Part shown: positions 25,125-38,097 of the stretch, piece after piece
Layout: every line of letters begins with the position of its first letter
Position numbering within the stretch: the stretch's first letter is position 1
Assembly: GCA_030248215.1 (NCBI GenBank)
Contig: JASANG010003337.1
Coordinates: forward strand, 124,001 to 188,000
Reading direction: 5' to 3'
DNA from: Enoplolaimus lenunculus
Lineage: Eukaryota > Nematoda > Enoplea > Enoplida > Thoracostomopsidae
DNA length: 64,000 nucleotides
Notes under the pieces: model-generated
Databases searched by the model: none
Told to the model about the DNA's origin: nothing
Seen by the model: only the letters and a program-made list of their open reading frames with translations
Position numbers and translations under genes: made by a program

Positions 25125-25180
25125 TCCTCTAGAGAGCAGAAATAAATATCATTCACCCCTCTTATTCGGGTCACACTAGC
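25125..25180 (-). mobile_element. fragment of MITE family C
   Basis: The segment ends in CCCCTCTTATTCGGGTCAC, which is the 3' end of family C; the rest of the element is missing. Confidence 0.6.
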
Positions 25181-25269
25181 GTCTTTCAGTTCAGACAGGA
25201 TATAAACGCTAATCATTGCGCTAATACATCGTATTTTAGATATTAGTCGCTGTAAATATTTGACCCCCC

Positions 25270-25420
25270 GGCCCATGTAAAGATGATGGGCGGAACGTTA
25301 TTCAGTGGGACTGCAAAAGCTTAAGCTTTAGACTATTTTTTGCTTGGCTTAGGCTTAAGCTTAGGCTTAGGCGTAGGAATGTGTTTATAATACTGTTCCA
25401 CCCCTGTTCTTTACATTAGC
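25270..25420 (-). mobile_element. MITE family A copy A2
   Basis: The element is flanked by a perfect 8-bp duplication, GACCCCCC. Its ends are GGCCCATGTAAAGATGATGG and the imperfect inverse, and the core holds GCTTAGGCTTAAGCTTAGG. Confidence 0.88.
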
Positions 25421-26240
25421 CGACCCCCCCCCGTTCCTTTTTAGTAATATCTTTTTTGGAGAATAGTAATACGGTTATGTAATAGACTAATTTCTTTAAA
25501 TGTTTCTTGTGTATCTACTGAAACAGGTTCTAAAAACCTCTGGACAAAAACACAATGGCATTTTGACGCCGCGCCCCTGGCATCGCCGTTGTCGGTAGCT
25601 GAAAATTGAACCGTGTATTGCAAGAGGTGTTAACTGATAGGACAAACCGGTGTACCTTTAATGCGCAGTAGCATAGAAAATCCAAAATGAAATTATGCAA
25701 GAAACGTTTCAACGAATTTAATCTGCCCGTTTTTGACATCGTTAAGGCCGACAAGCCGATTGGTTACAAAATAATTATACACAAAGGATTATGAACTCTA
25801 GGCCGTATTCTCAAATGTATGTAGCGCCTATTACCACTTGGTAACAGCTCTTGTAACTTTCGAACCAGAGAATGGTGAAGTTTAAAATTCAACACATTTT
25901 TGCATTCGATTTTCTTTACTTCTGTGCAAATTTTGAGATCCGCAATTGCAGCAATTCGTTAGTTTGAACACCTATTACTAAAGAGGTGATAGGTGCTGTA
26001 TGCATTTGGCAATATGGCACAAGATAAATCGAGACTCGACCACCCTTAATTTCCTTGCTATTAACATTTAACAGCCAAAAACAAACCAATCACTTTCTGT
26101 GACGCTCAACGAGATCATTAATTTGGCAACAGTCGATTCTTATCGCTGTCATTAAACAGACTACACATAAGAGCTAAAATTACTCTGAATCTCAGCAAAT
26201 TTGAGTAGATTTTTGTGTTCCTCTTAGGAACGCGATCTGC

Positions 26241-26482
26241 TTATTTTGTCTAAACTTAAAAAGCTGCGATGTTAACCATTCTAAACGATTTGGTTAATGT
26301 TAATAGCTGGTTTCTTGGTTAAAATTGTTTGGAAAAATATGTAACAGTAAAGCGGGATTAATTACGTTTTACTGTTTACATATTAATATCACCAACAGTT
26401 TTCGCCAGGAAACCAGCTGTTAACATTAACCAAACGGTTCAGAATAGTTCACATAGCGGCTTTTAAAGTTTAGACAAAATAA
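26241..26482. mobile_element. inverted-repeat element, about 240 bp
   Basis: TTATTTTGTCTAAACTTAAA opens it and TTTAAAGTTTAGACAAAATA closes it; ATTTGGTTAATGTTAATAGC is mirrored by GCTGTTAACATTAACCAAAC. A fragment of the same kind lies near 52970-53000. Confidence 0.78.
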
Positions 26483-26697
26483 ACACTAAGGATCTGTAGA
26501 GGGCGCTAATCCTAAAATTTTACTTATGACAAAAAACTCGGAGTAGAAACGGATAAAAATTACGAAAACAATAACAGTCTTTTTTCATTAACGGAGCTTA
26601 CACTGTATAAAAATTGAATAATGTTAACATTTCAAAAAATATATCACAAATCTTTTTATAAACAGCTCATAGGCCCATTGGTAACTATTGGAAACTC

Positions 26698-26943
26698 GGC
26701 CCATGTCCAGGTTTCTGATGGGTCTGTAAAAGAGTAGGTTTACATTCTAGATTACATTTTTTGCTTATGCTTAGGCTTTGGAATACACTTTTGCAAAGCT
26801 TAGGCTTAGACTTTAAAATACATTTTTGGAAAGTTTAGGCTTAAACTTAGGCTTTGTAATACAGTTTCGCAACGGTTAGGCTTAGGCCTAGGCTTAGGAA
26901 TCCGTTTTAATATACTGTTACGCCCCTAAAAACGACATTGGCC
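26698..26943 (-). mobile_element. MITE family B copy B3 with expanded TTAGGC core
   Basis: GGCCCATGTCCAGGTTTCTG opens it and TAAAAACGACATTGGCC closes it. The core has four TTAGGCTTA-like blocks separated by AATACATTTT-type spacers. Part of the left end is deleted. Confidence 0.8.
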
Positions 26944-27698
26944 GGAAAGAAATCTAACAACACGCTCGTATGTTATTATCAAAACTAACAGTTTAGCATC
27001 ACACATACCCGTAGATCGACTTGAACTGTTCCTTCATCTAAATATTTCAAGTTCAATCTTCGTTTTCAACACAATTGTAACATTTAAATATTTTGAACTC
27101 AACTGGAAACTGCCATCGTTCAATCATATTCAAATCATCTGGGAGGCAAAGAAATGAGCGCGTTTAAGCAGAGTTTAAATTTGGCTGTTTTATTTCAAAA
27201 ACTCATTTTAAATTGGAGTTGAACTATTATCAATAATAACAAATATCCGATATATTAACATCGGTTAATGTGACACATGAGAGATTGAAAGTAAAGTATG
27301 TTCTCAAAACCCATCGCGTTAATTGAGTTATCGCTGTACTATCAATCAGGGTTCCAACGGAATTGTGATCCCGGCTAAAATTGCGATATAATTTGGATTC
27401 CAATTTCGACTCACTGCTACGCCGATGCTGGAATAGTAATTTTGCGGTAATGAATTTTAAAGGTGACTGAAGAACTTTGGAAAGTTTAAGCGTGCAAAGA
27501 AAGTATATTTAAGTTTGAGCCTCACAGCATCCGCTGACAAAATTTTCGCAAAGGACTCTATATGATACTGCTTAACTTAGAATTACCACAACGATGACGT
27601 TTCGTTCGTTTCCGTTGCGGTATCTCTCTGCAACAAAATATTTCATCTACTCTAGTCTTCTTAGTATAGAATTAGCGATTATTTTTGATCCGAGTTCT

Positions 27699-27864
27699 GG
27701 CCCATGTATAGAACTGGGCCGGAACGTTTTCCGGTACGACTGTAATAGAGTACGCTTAATCTTTAGACTAATTTTTGGCTTAGACTTAGGCTTAGGCTTA
27801 GACTTAAGCATAGGCATAGGAATATGCTTATACTACTGTTCCGGCCGTGTTCTATACATTGGCC
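27699..27864 (-). mobile_element. MITE family A copy A3
   Basis: The ends are GGCCCATGTATAGAACTGGG and its inverse, with a TTAGGC-type core. The flanking duplication is decayed. Confidence 0.85.
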
Positions 27865-28708
27865 AGATATCTGCTAGCCCTAGAATCAAAATTTACACCG
27901 TTTAGTTTAATTTTAAAATAAAAGATAAATTATACATAATTTGACCGCAAAAAATGTTTCATAGTAAATCAATAAACAAGCTGCAACGTCAGATATGTTG
28001 CCTCGCCCGTTTAACCAAAGTTATAAATCATTCTTTTGTCAAAAATGTAGGTTAAACAACGAGTAATAAATAATTTATAAAATAAAATAAACACCCGACG
28101 TTAAAAGTATCAGATGGTTTTTATTGAAAAATCGCTAATGGACGATGCCGGTTGCGTACATCAAAACATTTTTTCCGCTTTAAACTTAAACGCATTGTAA
28201 ACTTGACGGTAGAGTCGTCTGATAAAACTAAAATGGTTTAACTTTAAAAGCTTTTACAGTTGAAAATTTTAACTAAAAATTAATAATAAACGATAATATT
28301 ACATGGAGACAGCAAATTTGCTTCAAACTGACAGAAGCCTTTATAAATGGTTTTTTGAGAAATTTTGCTATTACAGTTTTAGTCGATTTACACTAAATTG
28401 CAATATATAAATATTTTATGAGATTAATATTAAAACGGTATGCGATGCTTAAATGGTACTTTTCTTCAAATAATCTGGACCAAGTTAACTATTGGGTCGT
28501 GTCTATTAAGCCTAAGCCTAAATCTAATCCCAAACGTAAGCCCAATAAAAAGTCTTAGCTTCCGAGTCTCTAAGTCCCTCAGTCTCTCTCAGTTGGAAGG
28601 TCCCTAGGTTACATGAGCCAATAGTAGTGTAACATCCACAGTTGAAATCAGGGTTTTCTACATGTACGCCTTTCAACGTTAAACCATGAGTTAGCAACTT
28701 AACGCTAT

Positions 28709-29108
28709 GAACGTAAATCTTAATTTTACCTTCAGCAAATTAAGCGAATTTTCAGCTATTTCATCATCGAATTTTGAGAAACTACATCAAATTTTTAATC
28801 TAACAGTTTATGAACAAAATTGAACAAATTTCAAAAACACACATTTCGAACTCAAACAATTTTACAAAGACAAAGTTTTTATTATTTAAATGATCATGAC
28901 TCAATTTATGAACGTAAATCTTAATTTTACCTTCAGCAAATTAAGCGAATTTTCAGCTATTTCATCATCGAATTTTGAGAAACTACATCAAATTTTTAAT
29001 CTAACAGTTTATGAACAAAATTGAACAAATTTCAAAAACACACATTTCGAACTCAAACAATTTTACAAAGACAAAGTTTTTAATATTTAAATGATCATGA
29101 CTCAATTT
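28709..29108. repeat. 201-bp direct tandem duplication
   Basis: The stretch starting GAACGTAAATCTTAATTTTA lies at 28709 and again at 28910, head to tail, with hardly a base of difference. It must be recent. Confidence 0.95.
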
Positions 29109-29270
29109 GCTGCAACACCGTAAAAATTCCGGTTCCGCGAGTCAGATTTAATTTAGTGTTGAAATGAAATACATATAATCCAAGAGGTGTTTGACAGGTT
29201 TTATTCCATTTTAATAACTTTTCAAGTCCGATAGGGAATCTCGTTTGTCATTTTAGGGGAGAGAGTGACT

Positions 29271-29330
29271 CAGGTACCCCAGCGGTATCCAGACAGCAGG
29301 CAGGTACCCCAGCGGTATCCAGACAGCAGG
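29271..29330. repeat. 30-bp tandem duplication
   Basis: CAGGTACCCCAGCGGTATCC plus ten more bases is repeated exactly twice. Confidence 0.95.
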
Positions 29331-30651
29331 GCGGCTAAAACTTTAGTTGGTTGCCCAAAAAGGCCCTGCAACATTCAACAATTAATAAAAATAATACTTT
29401 TTAATCTCAAATTATATTGAATAACGCTTGTTGGGTGAATAAACCGAATAAAATACTTCCCGGCCGCAAGGCACCCAGGCTCAACCAAGCACAGAGACGA
29501 GTGCATTTTTGTCAAAGTCAAATGGCATTGCAATAATTTTAAGAAATTGTGCAATTATGCAGTTGCGCTTGTGCAATCTGACACAACATTTTGGAGTCAT
29601 TTAGAAAACATTGGAAATTCACGCGCATTTTTAAAATTGCAATTAAACAACGTTCGATGCAACTTCGATAACTATGTTCATTAATCATAATTGTGCAAAA
29701 ACGGCAAGCAATGCATTTCAGATGTTGGTCACGCACCGGAAATTATTTTGCAATTATGTACAATTGCTTTGCCAGGATATAAGAAAGTTGGGAAAAACGT
29801 CACAAGATACACAAGCGTTGATTTAAATGCTGAAATGTATATTTTTGTCTTTTGGAGTCTAAGTTTAAATAAAGCATAAAATAACAGTCTTTAATAAATA
29901 AGGGATACGAGCTATAACGGAGAATGGAATCGCGTTATGTAAGGGGCAGACGGATCACGGTTTGTTCCATGTTGATTCGACGTGAACTTTAAAATTCGGG
30001 CTGTCATATCGGGTTAAGTCAGATGGCATACACTAGCTTACAAAACAGTGGCTCTCAGATCGTCTATGTGTACAAGAGTCGGTATGTCACATGATACTAT
30101 GGGACATTTATACGAATATCATATCGTATCCCACAATTACAGCAAATATCAAATGATATCCAGCAGTAAAGCGCTATCTTCAAGTGCTTATAAATGAATA
30201 GAAAGACGGACGACAGAGACAAGATGTACTTTAAAATAGAAAAAAAACAGGACGGAAAATACGTTTCCGGCACAAAAATCGCTCAGAACTATTGCGTCTT
30301 AATTCAAAAGCTCAAATTTCAAATTCTAGTATCATATTATATTCAACAGTATAATTTGGGAATGCTACCTCAAGTATGCAGACGTTTGAAAATATATCGT
30401 ATGATATTCGTAGACAATACGTCGAATATCAAATTATATCGACGAACGAAAAATGACCTACACATGATGATGTCAGACAAATAAGACTTCTTTAATATGA
30501 TGTGGTTTCAAGCAGACAAATGTTAGCCAATAGTCTAATAGAGATAAAACATGTCCCAAGCTGCTTAGTTATAAATGTGAACCCAGCATTAGAGTATCTT
30601 CACGTAATACCAAATTTTTTGAAACGCAGGACTTCTTTGTGGTAATTATAC
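29331..30651. other. intergenic, nothing recognised
   Basis: A 96-codon frame at 30194 has no recognisable domain; the stretch is AT-rich. Confidence 0.5.
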
Positions 30652-30992
30652 ACCAGGGTGTAAACGGACAGTAAAAATAACGAAAACGGAAAATGGATAT
30701 TGAAGTATAAAAGTTTCAAAGATGATTTATTTTTCTGCGAACAAAATTGAGGCGTGCATAAATTCACCTGGTCTGTCAAAATTTTCAAAGAAAAAATGGC
30801 GTATGCATCGAAACGCACACAATTGCAGCATATTTGTAACCAAAAATTGCTAGATATATACGGCATTTATAACTAATTTTGAACGTAAAAATAACATAAT
30901 TTCCATTATTTCTATAACGAAAACGGAAAAGCACACCGATTATTACCGCAAACGAAAACGGAAACGGATATCCTGTTACAACCTGGTATTTG
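30652..30992. repeat. repeat family F-prime, about 340 bp
   Basis: CCAGGGTGTAAACGGACAGT opens it and GGATATCCTGTTACAACCTG closes it. AAACGGAAACGG words lie near both ends. Confidence 0.78.
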
Positions 30993-31633
30993 AATGCCCG
31001 TTTTTACTGTTTTCGTTGTTTTTTACTACCGATTTAGCATAATAACGTCCTGGTAAACCATAAAATGAACTGACAGTTTTGAGCGCTCAGATCAATACAA
31101 ACGTTTGTTTAAATTGAACTAAAAAATACATAAGATCACCATTGAGTACAATATTGCAACCCTAAGACACAAGATAAAGCATTTGCCAACGATTGTTAAA
31201 CACAACTTATTCTCGTTTTAAATTCCACAAAAAAACACAAATTTCAGGCCAATTTATTTCACCCGGAATCATCTGATGTGTAATAAAAACCATGAAGAAT
31301 AATAAAAAAAGTCAACCGAATCTCATAAAGTTCCGACTATAGAATTGCGGCGTTCTCTCAGTTTCTTTGTATACCGACAAACTAAAGCGTTGAAGCTGCT
31401 AAACTGTCGAAATAACTACAAAAATTAACCCGAGCCGCGCGACTATAGAAGGCAAGTGGGGCACACCCGGTCCATACGGGCATTTTCATTCCTATCTGGC
31501 AGTAATTTTTCGGCAGCATTCATATAATTTTATGTTACGAATATTTCTACTCTCCGATAAATCTGCTTAATCGACTAACAATTCATAACTACAGGCGTTG
31601 AAACCTGCTCTGACTACGACGTTTCGACAAATT

Positions 31634-31823
31634 GGCCCATGTATAGAACAGGGTCGGAACAGTAGTATAAGCATATTCCTAAGCCTATGCCTAAGCGTAT
31701 GGATGAGCCAATTTTTAAGCCTAACCTAAGACTAAGCCTAAACCAAAAAAATAGTCTAAAGCTTAAACTGACTCTATTATAGCCCCTTCGCAAGACGATT
31801 CGGCCCTGTTCAATACATGGGCC
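31634..31823 (+). mobile_element. MITE family A copy A4
   Basis: The ends are GGCCCATGTATAGAACAGGG and the matching inverse, flanked by GACAAATT/TACAAATC (6 of 8). The core carries CCTAAGCC-type repeats. Confidence 0.87.
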
Positions 31824-34639
31824 TACAAATCTATAAAAACTAATACTACAGTTTCAGTGTTGAAATGTTTACATGATGGTATGGGGGCATTTGTCAAATA
31901 AATAAGTTTGTTGCTCGTCTGTTGACTAAACGCTGCGTTGTTTTGTATTTTCCGACCGCGTAGTTTGGCTATTTTAGGCAACAAAAGTTGCGAAATTAGA
32001 CGTGACCGAAACACGTAAAACACACTAGAATTAGACTCTGCCAAAAAGAAGTTTAAAACCAACTAAAGGTGCGGTAATTAAATCAGGCTTAAGCGATGGT
32101 TCTCTATTTCGCAACATTTTTTGGTGATATTTCGCTGTTTTGCCGTTTTCATCCGTACTGCAGGTTATGCACCAAAACTTAAATATGTTAGCGTAGTCTC
32201 GGGTTGGGTTTGTGTTTGAGAAACTCGAAAAACAGACTGTTTCATAATTATTAGCACTGATGACTTAGACCACTGACCATTGGGAATACTCAGGCTTAGG
32301 CCCACCCAACAGAGGCCAAAAATAAAAGTTTGTACCAAAAGTTAGCACTAAAATTGCGTTCGGCTTCTAAAACTGGTTTCATTCGCAAGCGAGTTTTTTC
32401 GCTACCATAAATTGTCCCCCAGCAAAAATTTGTGTGTCTGCCGTTGATTTAGATTTTGCCGCATCGGTGATATCACAGGAAGAAATTTAGGCAAACTATA
32501 ACTAAACAAAACTGTAATCCCAATTTGCATTTCCGTCATCAACCAAAATTCTATACTACGTAATTGTTGGTAAACTTTACCGTCTGGTTTCTATTTTTGT
32601 TTAATGCCAAACTGTGCGAGCTGAAATTAAATTTTTAAATAAACGCAATATCGATTCCCGGGTTTGTGGTTTAATATTTTTGCCATAAATGCAAAAAGAC
32701 TTTGACTAAAGACATATGATTGGAAAAATCAGCCGTTGAAACTGGTTCAAAATGTATTTCCTGAAAGATGACAATACGAAATGCGTGTCTGGTGTGGATA
32801 CGATGGGAGGGACAGAGCAGATATATCTTGTCAGGAAATTTACGAAAAGGCAACATTAAGAACGTTTAATCCGGGGTATGCGCTCACCTTGCGGATACCA
32901 AATGTTTTTGAGATTCGATACCCTGTCGAACATGAAATAGTGCCGTTACCCCTGCATGTTGGTGCCTAAAAGTTGTCTTACAATAATTGAATCCATTTAG
33001 AGCCATAATGATTGCATCGTCAGCCAAATATTGCAACGAAAATAAAATTTTGTTTATTTTAGGTGTTTTTGGTTGCAATTTTCTCAAACCAGCCAATGTT
33101 TGTTTTGTGTAAAATGCAAAATGCACATTTGAAATCAACAATTTAAAACACAAATATAATTTTTGTGTTACAAATATGAACGCTTTTAAGTAAATAATTA
33201 GTTTTTTTCTCGAATCTGAAACAAATTTACGATCTATGCCGATTCTATCTCGGGACACTTTTGTGATATAAAAGTAGACAAAACGGTTTGGCTCTTGTAC
33301 AGTTTCTTTGGTCACATTGACCCTCAGGTTACGCTTAGGCTGAGGAAACAATGTATCGATAGTTCCAAACTTGTCGAGTCTGTCTCATATCGCTTTTCTT
33401 ATACAAAGCGGACGAAAACTTTAGGTATACGACGTTCTTTTTAGCATAAGACATTTTTTAAACTCATTTTTCAGTAATAAAAGTGAATTTTGTCAAAAAT
33501 TTTGCACGATAACCGTTTCCTGTCCACTATCTGCGCATAATACATGAAACAAGCCTAGAATAAATTAAAGATTACGTGTTTGTTTATACTTTTAGCAAAC
33601 TTCCATTGGGTAATTATTAGTTGGGAAATAACGGTACGGCTTCAAAATACTAATAGTACATAACTTTCATATGCGAATTGAAAATTATGCGAACAACCAT
33701 CTCAACACAATATCACTGACTCAAGGACGTGAAAAAGTGAATACTACTCCTAAAAACTTAATCTGAAATTATAGCTTAACTAAACTTGAATAGCAGTTGT
33801 AATCAAATTTAAATGGCTGGAACGAACTAACTAAACTAGAATTTTAAGTTTTTCTTAAACTCACGTGTTTTTAAATTTCACACGAGTTTAAGTAAACTTA
33901 TTTTTAGTTTAAGTAAAACAAGTGTAGTTCAGAAGTTATGTGTATCTAAGAGTCCATTAGGTTCAGCTTAAACTGAAAATATGTAAGAATTTAATTGAGT
34001 CTGAGCGTAAACCTACCTGTTACTTTAGTTAATCTGCAAAGTTAGTTTAATTTTGGCGGATTACTTTAAGCTTAAATCAAGTTAGTTTAAGCTTTTCGAG
34101 AACAGTAAAGTTTTAAATTCGTATAACCAAAAACGCGACAATAGTATTAATAGAAAGAAAATGCTAACACGGTAATTATTATGCTTATAACAACGATTCG
34201 TATAATAAAAATAGTACATGTAACAATGTAATTGTTAGTATTTCGATTATAAGCTTACAAATATATCTGTCTTAAATTCAGAACTTGTACAAATTGGTGA
34301 AAATCACCTGCATATCGAGATATCCATTTCTTAGTATGAAAGCATTCACAAATTATTATAAGGTTTATTGTGATTTACATAAAGCCATTTTTTTAATTTA
34401 ATTTGAACGGAAAATCAAATTAAAAGGTTGTTTGTTAGACCCGGAAGCACGTCCTTGTCAATATTATAACAATACAGTCCAACGGTTGTCCGGTTTCCTG
34501 TGAAATTACTTGCAAAAGTTATGTTCATATTCAAGTTCCGGAAGAGTTTCATTCTATTGAGTACTTGTTTAAGCATACGTGATAGTACGTAAAGATTAGC
34601 AGTACCGGTGCTGAACAGGTTTTTCGATTATCCCCAGGC
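31824..34639. other. intergenic, nothing recognised
   Basis: A 155-codon minus-strand frame at 32884-33351 has no domain, no similarity I recognise and a composition like the surrounding DNA, so no gene is called. A small hairpin lies at 33854. Confidence 0.5.
33854..33892. repeat. 39-bp hairpin
   Basis: CTTAAACTCACGTGT and ACACGAGTTTAAG pair with one bulged base around an AT-rich loop. Confidence 0.75.
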
Positions 34640-34995
34640 AGCGTCAACCCAAAATGGTCGGATTTTTAAAATTTGGGCATATTTTGGGCGTCTTCTGGCC
34701 TTCCCCAATTGATTTCACTCCCAAATTTGTATTTTTAAAAAATTTGATTTTTTTGAAGTCCCAAGGTCTGCCCGTCGGGACCCAAAGTTTTTTTCTGTCA
34801 AAAAGTCAGCCAAGTTATGCACAATTCTACGCAGCTTGTAAAGCTGAGTCGGATGTTGTTAAATTTCTATTAATCAGATGATTGGCTAATGAGTTATGGT
34901 CGTATAACTGATTTGTAGCTGTCCCAAATCGTTAGCAGTGTTACTACCAGTTATTTGCCCATGCTCTTTAGCCAATCGTCTTATTGTGGAAAATA
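34640..34995. repeat. interspersed repeat family N copy 2
   Basis: ACGCAGCTTGTAAAGCTGAG, ATGATTGGCTAATGAGTTAT and CGTCTTATTGTGGAAAATAT match copy 1. GCTGAGTGG-type words recall a tRNA A box, but no B box is seen. Confidence 0.65.
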
Positions 34996-35410
34996 TAACA
35001 TCATTCGGCTCACCATCTTCCTTTTTGTTTCATATTTTGAGTTCCTAGGGGGTACCTTGAGGATTAAGGTTTCGAATCTTGCAAAAATTCAAATTTGGGA
35101 TTTACTGATCAGGGAAGATTTTGAGACGGTCAAATATACTAAAATGGTTTAGATAAAAGTTAGTTAATGCAGAACAATGTGCAATCAAGTGTTATTTCAG
35201 AAGAACAATCACGCTTCTGTTCGATTAAAAATATTGTAAACAAAATAATATTGGAATGTTGCTCAAAATACGTATATGGTGCATTCCAGCGTTATAATAT
35301 AGATTACAGGAAATATTATCTCGACTTAAATCGTCGAAGATCGCATACTGTCCAAAGCTGTTTGGTAACAAAGAACTTAAGGTTATGGTAACTTTCCTGT
35401 TTAAAAGTTC

Positions 35411-35612
35411 GGCCCATGTAAACATCAAGGGCGGAGAGTTTTTCTGTGGGACTACAATTATAGAGGAAACTTAAGCTTTAAGCTATTTTTTGCTTGGTTT
35501 AGACTTAGGCTTAGGAATATGTTCATTCTTACGCTTAGGTTTAGGCTTAGCCTTAGGCTTAGCTTAGGAATATGCTTATAATACTGTTCCGCCCCTGTTC
35601 TTTACATTGGCC
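35411..35612 (-). mobile_element. MITE family A copy A5
   Basis: The element has GGCCCATGT-type ends and two blocks of TTAGGC-like repeats. The flanks AAAAGTTC/AAAACATC agree at 6 of 8 bases. Confidence 0.83.
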
Positions 35613-36027
35613 AAAACATCCAACAAAATTCCAAAAAAAATAGTAAATCACGTTAGGCATTCTGATAAAAAAAGTTGAATTTCGATTTTGAATAAATAAG
35701 GTTCTGGTTCAACCTCCGGGTCAAAGTGAAACTATTTTTACACTGCGTAAAATACCGAATGTATAAGTTACTTGTTCAAATTTAGAGCAACTAATGTAGT
35801 GAAATTAAATAAAGCATAAAATAGGCTACTGGACTGTGGATTAATAATAAATTTCAATTTTAAATTAACATAAATCTTTATTAACCAGTGATTTGTTGTC
35901 CAGCCAAGGTCGAGTCTATAAACGACCCATGTCGCGTCCACCCTGCGTTAATAATTATTTCCTGTGCTTTTATACAATACAGCTGGTTAATGGTCATATG
36001 TCTAAGATATATTTTAAACCATATAAG

Positions 36028-36207
36028 CAATGGCGGTTTCATGGGGAGGGGCCCAACCCGGCCGTGGCCTTCCCAACAGCATCTCGACAAAAATTATATC
36101 GCAATTTTGTGACAATCGTTCGTGGTTTGTGTGTGTGGGTCAAAAGTAAGTTTATTACCAGTGAAATTTTACCCCCCCCCCATTTTGAGATCGTGGATCC
36201 GCCACTG
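36028..36207 (-). mobile_element. MITE family D copy D2
   Basis: CAATGGCGG opens it and GATCCGCCACTG closes it, with a perfect 8-bp duplication, CATATAAG. The inside matches D1 in reverse (ATCTCGACAAAAATTATA). Confidence 0.9.
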
Positions 36208-36619
36208 CATATAAGTACTTTAAGTGTTACTTTTAAGAGATAAATTCGACTTTAGTATGCTTTAAAACCATTTTGAACAACTTTACCGAGTAAACTTATG
36301 CGGAAGTTGAGTGTGAGTCAATTTTGGCTTTACAATTTCCGATTATCTGCCAGTAGCTAAGATTTCGGTTCGGCAGGGTATAATCTCATAAAAGACAAAT
36401 TTTTCTGACCTTTAGAATGAGTAAGGGTATTCCAAATAATGCTAACTATGTTTTTCTTGGCTCTCTAGGGATTTGGGGAGTTGATTCATCTTCTCTTTCC
36501 ACTTGCATACGCCCCCTATTATGCGGTATATATGTTATAGTTGTAACAATTAAGCCCTATCACCGTTATGGCCAGACAGGATACCAATTGATGCAGTGGT
36601 TACTACCACAAGATCACGA

Positions 36620-37097
36620 TTGGAACGTTTTTTACGGGGTTGCAATTAAGTAAGCTTAAAGTTTAGACAAATTTTTGCGTACTGTACTGACCCGAATAAA
36701 AAGGGGGGTAATAAGTGGAGCGGTCCACATTTTGAGTCCAATCAATAAGAGTCGTATCCTTAATAAGAGTCTGTAATCGGATAGAGTCCCTAAACCGCAA
36801 TTAGAGTCAGTTATCCCTAATTGTAGTGTATAAATGACTCCAGCACCAAATAAAGATTGAGTGCGACACTTTAAAGCATATGCTTATGTTCGGAAGTTTA
36901 TTCGTAAGTATATATAACCTTGCATTATCGCCCAAGCTTTTGATACAACACAAACATTTCATTCAACGTATCAGACTCCCTCTTATTCAGCGTCACTACA
37001 GTAGGCTTAGCTTAGGTGCAAGCTCAATTTTGCGCTTAGGTTAAGGCTTAGCAAGAAAGCTTATACTACTGTTGCGGCCCTGTTCTATACATTGGTC
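36620..37097 (-). mobile_element. MITE family A copy A6, split by a family C element
   Basis: The left piece (about 36620-36681) and the right piece (37002-37097) join into a family A core once the inserted C element is taken out. The left terminal repeat is poorly kept. Confidence 0.7.
36682..37001 (+). mobile_element. MITE family C copy C4, nested in A6
   Basis: The ends are CTGTACTGACCCGAATAAAA and the inverse CAGCGTCACTACAG, flanked by TA on both sides. The duplicated TA and inverted ends fit a Tc1/mariner-like element. Confidence 0.85.
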
Positions 37098-37657
37098 CAG
37101 TAAACAGTTATATGTGGCTTATTTTTTCATATCTGCTCACGAAGAGCTCAAATCAAAATATTCATAAATTTCTTTGTTTGTATTATGAAAATCATTGCAC
37201 CATACAGGTAATAACTTTTAAATTTACAAAAAGAATACTTACCAGATTTTGAGATTTTAGCGATTAAAATTGCTAGAAATGTTACAAGTCGACGGAGTCG
37301 TTGAACTTGCATCGTTCGTATTTGTCAGCTTCGATATATGAAATCGTTTGAAATGTTTCGCATTACCTGAAATTTAGTAAAACCATTCGTGAGTAAATTC
37401 GTCAAAAAACCTTCTAATAAACAATGATTTGATAAAATATGATTTTTAGTCAAATTTGTTCGTATATCGCTTTTTAGGGTTGCAACCGGCATGTGTGCCG
37501 AATCAAAAGTTTGGTTATATTCAGGTCGAAGGATGAAAAATTCTAAAACGCGAGTAAAAGATTGCTAATCTTTGCCTAAAAATTTTAGGTAACAAACAGC
37601 AATTATAGGCCGTAAACTTTGTTTGCAATGTTATTCTATTGACTATTTGTTTTACTC

Positions 37658-37811
37658 GCCAATGGACAGAACAGGGCCGTAACATTAGTATAAGCATAAG
37701 CCTAAGTCTAAGGACAAACCTAATAAAAAGCCCAAGCCTAAGCCGAAGCAAAAAAATAGTCTCTCACGCTTACTCTATTGCAGTCCCGCAGAAAAACGCG
37801 TTTTATTTAAT
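37658..37811 (+). mobile_element. MITE family A copy A7
   Basis: GCCAATGGACAGAACAGGG opens the element and CCTAAGCC-type repeats fill the core. The 3' terminal repeat has decayed. Confidence 0.7.
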
Positions 37812-37987
37812 ACAAAAAAATGATTATTTTATCAGGTATTAACCAAGGGTGTATTGTACCGTAACCATATCATTAACATCAATGCCATGCAAATTTAAAT
37901 CTGATTATTTCTGAACCCTGAAGTAAACGGCCGTAACAGCCTTCAATTTATGGTATTACAACAATTTGTCGTCCGATAAATCCCCCG

Positions 37988-38097
37988 CTCGACAACTTGT
38001 AATCCACGATATTAGGCTTACAATTAAGCTTAAACCGATGCTTACTGTTGTTGGTATTAGGCTTGAGATAACTGCGTCTGACGACAAGTTGATCCGG
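37988..38097. mobile_element. small inverted-repeat element family Q copy 2
   Basis: CTCGACAACTTGTAATCC opens it and TGACGACAAGTTGATCC closes it; TATTAGGCTT words lie in the core. Confidence 0.6.

Noticed and set aside
32884-33351. 155-codon minus-strand frame
   Set aside because: There is no domain, signal or similarity I recognise and the composition resembles random AT-rich DNA.
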